A stretch of 32,802 nucleotides of DNA, from contig JAAWNJ010000014.1 of assembly GCA_022798895.1 (NCBI GenBank), forward strand, positions 1 to 32,802. Reading direction: 5' to 3'. The DNA is from Clostridia bacterium. GTDB taxonomy: Bacteria; Bacillota; Clostridia; TANB77; CAG-508. The position numbers were made by a program, and so were the translations under genes. The notes under the pieces were generated by a model, which ran no database searches, had not been told where the DNA came from, and saw only the letters and a program-made list of their open reading frames with translations. This document shows positions 30,128 to 32,802 of the stretch, piece by piece. Numbering within the stretch: the stretch's first letter is position 1; the number at the start of each line of letters is the position of its first letter.

Positions 30128-31186
30128 TTATGGTATATAAAATAACTTTTGATTTAAATTATTTGTATCTGCTATCTTTATATATCCCATATGTCCACAT
30201 AAATACCTTTTGGCGTCTTTACTGCTCATCTTTCCTCTTTTTATATTGTATTCCATTTCTCTTATTTTCTTCTTTAGCTTTCTTTTTCCTCTATCTCGTA
30301 TCTTTAATCTATATTCATTAATTTTATAGCCACAAAAGTTAATCCCTTGTTTACTTTTAAAAATTTGTGTTTTTTCATTTAATTCTAGTTCTAAATTTTC
30401 TTCCAAAAACTCCTTTATTTTTCCTAAACACATTTTGGCTTCTTGTTTGTTTTTTACAAATAAGATAGAATCATCTAAATAGCGAAAATAGTATCTAATC
30501 CTTAACTCATGTTTTATATATTGATCTAACTCATTTAAATAAATATTGGCAAATAACTGTGAAGTATAATTTCCTATTGGTAATCCCTTTCTCTTTCTAT
30601 TTAACTCTTTTTTATTTAACATTGTTTGTTTTTCTTCTTGTGTACAATTAGAATAAATAATCTCTTGTAAAAGCCATAATACTTTCTTATCAGTTATCTT
30701 TCTTTTTAAAATATGAAATAAAATATCTTTATCAATATGATCAAAATATTTTCTAATATCCATTTTTAAAACATAGTATTCTTTCCAAGTATTTTTACAA
30801 TGTTTCATTGCTTTTTGCACATCTAAAGCTGCCTTGTGCATTCCTCTATTTTGAATGCAAGCATAAGTATGATAAATGAGACTTTTTTCAAAATATTCTT
30901 TTAAGAAATTGTCTACGACAAACCTATGCACAATTCTATCTATGTACCTACTTTTCTCTATTCTTCGTAATTTTGGTTCTGTTACATAAAATGTAGTATA
31001 TCCGCCATGTCTATATGTGCCAATTTTTAATCTCTCATATAACCACCAAATATATTCTTCTTGCTTTAGATTAAATAAAATTACTTCTTCTCGATAGCCT
31101 TTTCCTTTTCTACTTAACAAATGAGCTTTCATTAGATTTTCATAAGTTAATTTCTTATCAAACTCATTTCTTATCGTTTTTGGCAT
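30128..31186 (-). CDS. DGR reverse transcriptase
   Basis: KMDIRKYFDHID, KGLPIGNYTSQLFANIYLNELDQYIK (DGR-type SQ motif), YYFRYLDDSILFVKNK; adjacent TR/VR pair. Confidence 0.95.
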   Translation of the reverse strand: MPKTIRNEFDKKLTYENLMKAHLLSRKGKGYREEVILFNLKQEEYIWWLYERLKIGTYRHGGYTTFYVTEPKLRRIEKSRYIDRIVHRFVVDNFLKEYFEKSLIYHTYACIQNRGMHKAALDVQKAMKHCKNTWKEYYVLKMDIRKYFDHIDKDILFHILKRKITDKKVLWLLQEIIYSNCTQEEKQTMLNKKELNRKRKGLPIGNYTSQLFANIYLNELDQYIKHELRIRYYFRYLDDSILFVKNKQEAKMCLGKIKEFLEENLELELNEKTQIFKSKQGINFCGYKINEYRLKIRDRGKRKLKKKIREMEYNIKRGKMSSKDAKRYLCGHMGYIKIADTNNLNQKLFYIP

Positions 31187-31658
31187 AGTATTTAATTAGT
31201 CCTCCTAATATTTTTCCTATTTCTGTTATTTTACTTATTGCTATTTGAAATTTCTTCTCATCTATCCATTTATTCTTTAACATAATCCTTAAATAAATTC
31301 TCTGGCAATTTAGACTTACATCTATCTTATTCAAATAATTCATTTTATTTTTTTCTTTCACTTTCGGTATATATAGAGTATTTTCTAGCATCTCATACAT
31401 GGATACTTTATATTCATTACAATATACAATATATGCTACATCTAGCCTTGCCAACTTTTCCAAATAATATTCTATTCTTGTTTCTGGAATTCCTATTTTA
31501 CAAACTTCCTTTTTGAAACAAATACATTTTAGCCCTAGTTGTTTATTCAAAAAAACTGCATCTTTCCCTGTTGCTACATAAAATGGACCTAACTTTACAA
31601 ATACTATTTTTTCTTTATCTTTTTCCTTTAAAATTTCTAACATATTACTAAAACTCAT
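31164..31658 (-). CDS. DGR accessory protein: MutS domain I-like N-terminus with Avd-like C-terminal helices
   Basis: FVKLGPFYVATGKDAVFLNKQLGLKCICFKKEVCKIGIPETRIEYYLEKLARLDVAYIVYCNE resembles MutS domain I. The C-terminal ISKITEIGKILGGLIKYYAKN resembles the Avd last helix. Overlaps the RT start by 23 nt. Confidence 0.75.
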   Translation of the reverse strand: MSFSNMLEILKEKDKEKIVFVKLGPFYVATGKDAVFLNKQLGLKCICFKKEVCKIGIPETRIEYYLEKLARLDVAYIVYCNEYKVSMYEMLENTLYIPKVKEKNKMNYLNKIDVSLNCQRIYLRIMLKNKWIDEKKFQIAISKITEIGKILGGLIKYYAKNDKK

Positions 31659-31904
31659 CTTTTATTCACACCTTTCTAATTTTGGCGCATTTTCATGTCT
31701 GCAAGCAAAACTTGCAAACACGAAAAAAGCGCCATGCTAGTGGCGCCACGCTAGTGAAAAATTGAAATTTCTTTTCGTTTCACTCAAGACTTTTCAATTT
31801 TTCACTATTAGCGTATCTTCGATTCGCTATATATTCTTTTTAATTTGGAAAAACCTTTCCTTTTTTTCTTTTTCGATTTTACGTAAACCAGCATACAGTA
31901 TTTA

Positions 31905-31924
31905 CAATTGCCTTTCGGCAATTG
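31905..31924 (-). promoter_or_regulatory. Hairpin downstream of VR with GAAA tetraloop (candidate DGR target-recognition hairpin)
   Basis: Coding strand CAATTGCC-GAAA-GGCAATTG, perfect 8-bp stem, 56 nt past the VR 3' end. Confidence 0.55.
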
Positions 31925-31958
31925 CATAAGTTATCTGTAGTTCACTTCGTTCACACAG

Positions 31959-32802
31959 CTAACTTAACTTCAAAAACAAAAGTGGACGGAAGGAATAGCC
32001 GGCATTGCTGTAGGTCGTAGTGTCGTAGTAGCGACCAGACGTAGTGCTACCGCCGCCGCTGTAATAACCTCCCCTAGTAACACAAGGGCTACTAGAGCTA
32101 CTACTCGTGCGAGTGGAATGCTCTGTGCTCCACTCTATGCAATTAGAAGCCATATCATGGATATTACATACCTTATCTCCTGCTTTTCCTGTATTTAATT
32201 TGCTTGAATTTACTGATGTCTTGTTGGCATAATTACTGTTTCCACTGTATTTTTGTATGAATACTATTGCTGTATCCCAGCTATAACTATTTATCAAATC
32301 ACTTTCTACATAATTACTACTATACATTTCTCTTGCTTGTGTTGCTGCATTTGGTTGCGTTATATCTACCCATGCCACTTTATTTACTTGTGAATCTACT
32401 TTTCCATCACTTCCTTGACTTGCTTCATATCTTCCTAGGTAGTATCCACCGTTAGTCTTTGTCTTTGCGACAAAATCTCCTAGATTTTTAGCAGCGGTAT
32501 TTCCTGAATTACTAGTTAATTCTTGATAATAATTTGATATTGTTACTACTTGTGTATAATTATCTGCATTTTGCTGCAATGTTGGTGTTCCATTAGTAGT
32601 GTCAAATGTATATCTTCCTAAAGTGACAGTTGTTGTACTTCCATCTTTATTTTTTATCTCTCCTACTGGTATCCACACAAATTGATTTCCTTCTTCATCT
32701 TCTATTACGATTCCATCTTGTACTGCAGGCATTCCATCTCCATTATATGTGTATTCTACATTTCCTGTACCTCCATTTGGTACTACTTTAAAGCCTCCTG
32801 GA
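31959..32802 (-). CDS. DGR variable (target) protein, FGE-sulfatase/C-type-lectin-like domain; 5' end beyond the window
   Basis: Open frame continues to the window edge (PGGFKVVPNGGTGNVEYTYNGDGMPAVQDG...). NQFVWIPVG, GGYYLGRYEAS, NIHDMASNCIEWSTE, RGGYYSGGG, SFRPL motifs. VR encodes the C-terminus. Confidence 0.93.
   Translation of the reverse strand, partial: PGGFKVVPNGGTGNVEYTYNGDGMPAVQDGIVIEDEEGNQFVWIPVGEIKNKDGSTTTVTLGRYTFDTTNGTPTLQQNADNYTQVVTISNYYQELTSNSGNTAAKNLGDFVAKTKTNGGYYLGRYEASQGSDGKVDSQVNKVAWVDITQPNAATQAREMYSSNYVESDLINSYSWDTAIVFIQKYSGNSNYANKTSVNSSKLNTGKAGDKVCNIHDMASNCIEWSTEHSTRTSSSSSSPCVTRGGYYSGGGSTTSGRYYDTTTYSNAGYSFRPLLFLKLS
31981..32120 (-). repeat. DGR variable repeat (VR)
   Basis: C-terminal coding HSTRTSSSSSSPCVTRGGYYSGGGSTTSGRYYDTTTYSNAGYSFRPL; adenine-biased divergence from TR. 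Confidence 0.95.

Noticed and set aside
30085-30321. Plus-strand 78-aa ORF overlapping the RT C-terminus and TR
   Set aside because: Antisense of the RT gene; Leu/Phe/Tyr-rich composition typical of shadow ORFs.
30128-31186. RT as a group II intron, retron or Abi/UG-type reverse transcriptase
   Set aside because: No maturase/endonuclease domain and no intron domain V/VI seen. The adjacent TR/VR pair with adenine bias and the TSQ motif identify a DGR.
1-32802. CRISPR array, prophage or rRNA operon
   Set aside because: No regularly spaced direct repeats, no phage structural genes and no rRNA sequence recognised in the window.

Overview
AT-rich window from a spore-forming Clostridia-like Firmicute. 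Most of it is a chromosomal backbone. Sporulation and germination genes: an alpha/beta SASP, ypeB, sleB, spoIIR, spmA/spmB and a GerMN lipoprotein. Core genes: dnaX, ybaB, recR, SRP RNA, tadA, ttcA-like, murA, walJ-like MBL, rlmH, rsmI, a TrmN6-like methyltransferase, a phosphoglucomutase plus UDPGP pair, and tRNAs Ser, Arg and Asp. A giant acyl-CoA dehydratase activase is split by a single-base frameshift. The main accessory feature is a complete diversity-generating retroelement (DGR) at about 29.97-32.80 kb on the minus strand. Its order is a FGE/C-type-lectin-like variable protein with a C-terminal VR, a MutS-I-like/Avd-like accessory protein, a reverse transcriptase with the LPIGNYTSQ and YLDD motifs, and then the TR. 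Aligned by eye, TR (29971-30110) and VR (31981-32120) differ at 28 positions. Of these, 26 fall on template adenines of the coding strand, and 19 of 20 TR Asn codons are recoded in VR. Other points of interest: a roughly 245-bp structured, GC-richer insertion interrupting a pilin-like gene (possibly an ORF-less omega-RNA/HEARO-like element), an orphan RelB-like antitoxin with a decayed toxin tail, a 30-aa hydrophobic peptide gene with its own promoter and terminator, and several long intergenic inverted repeats. All calls are by eye; no database search was run.
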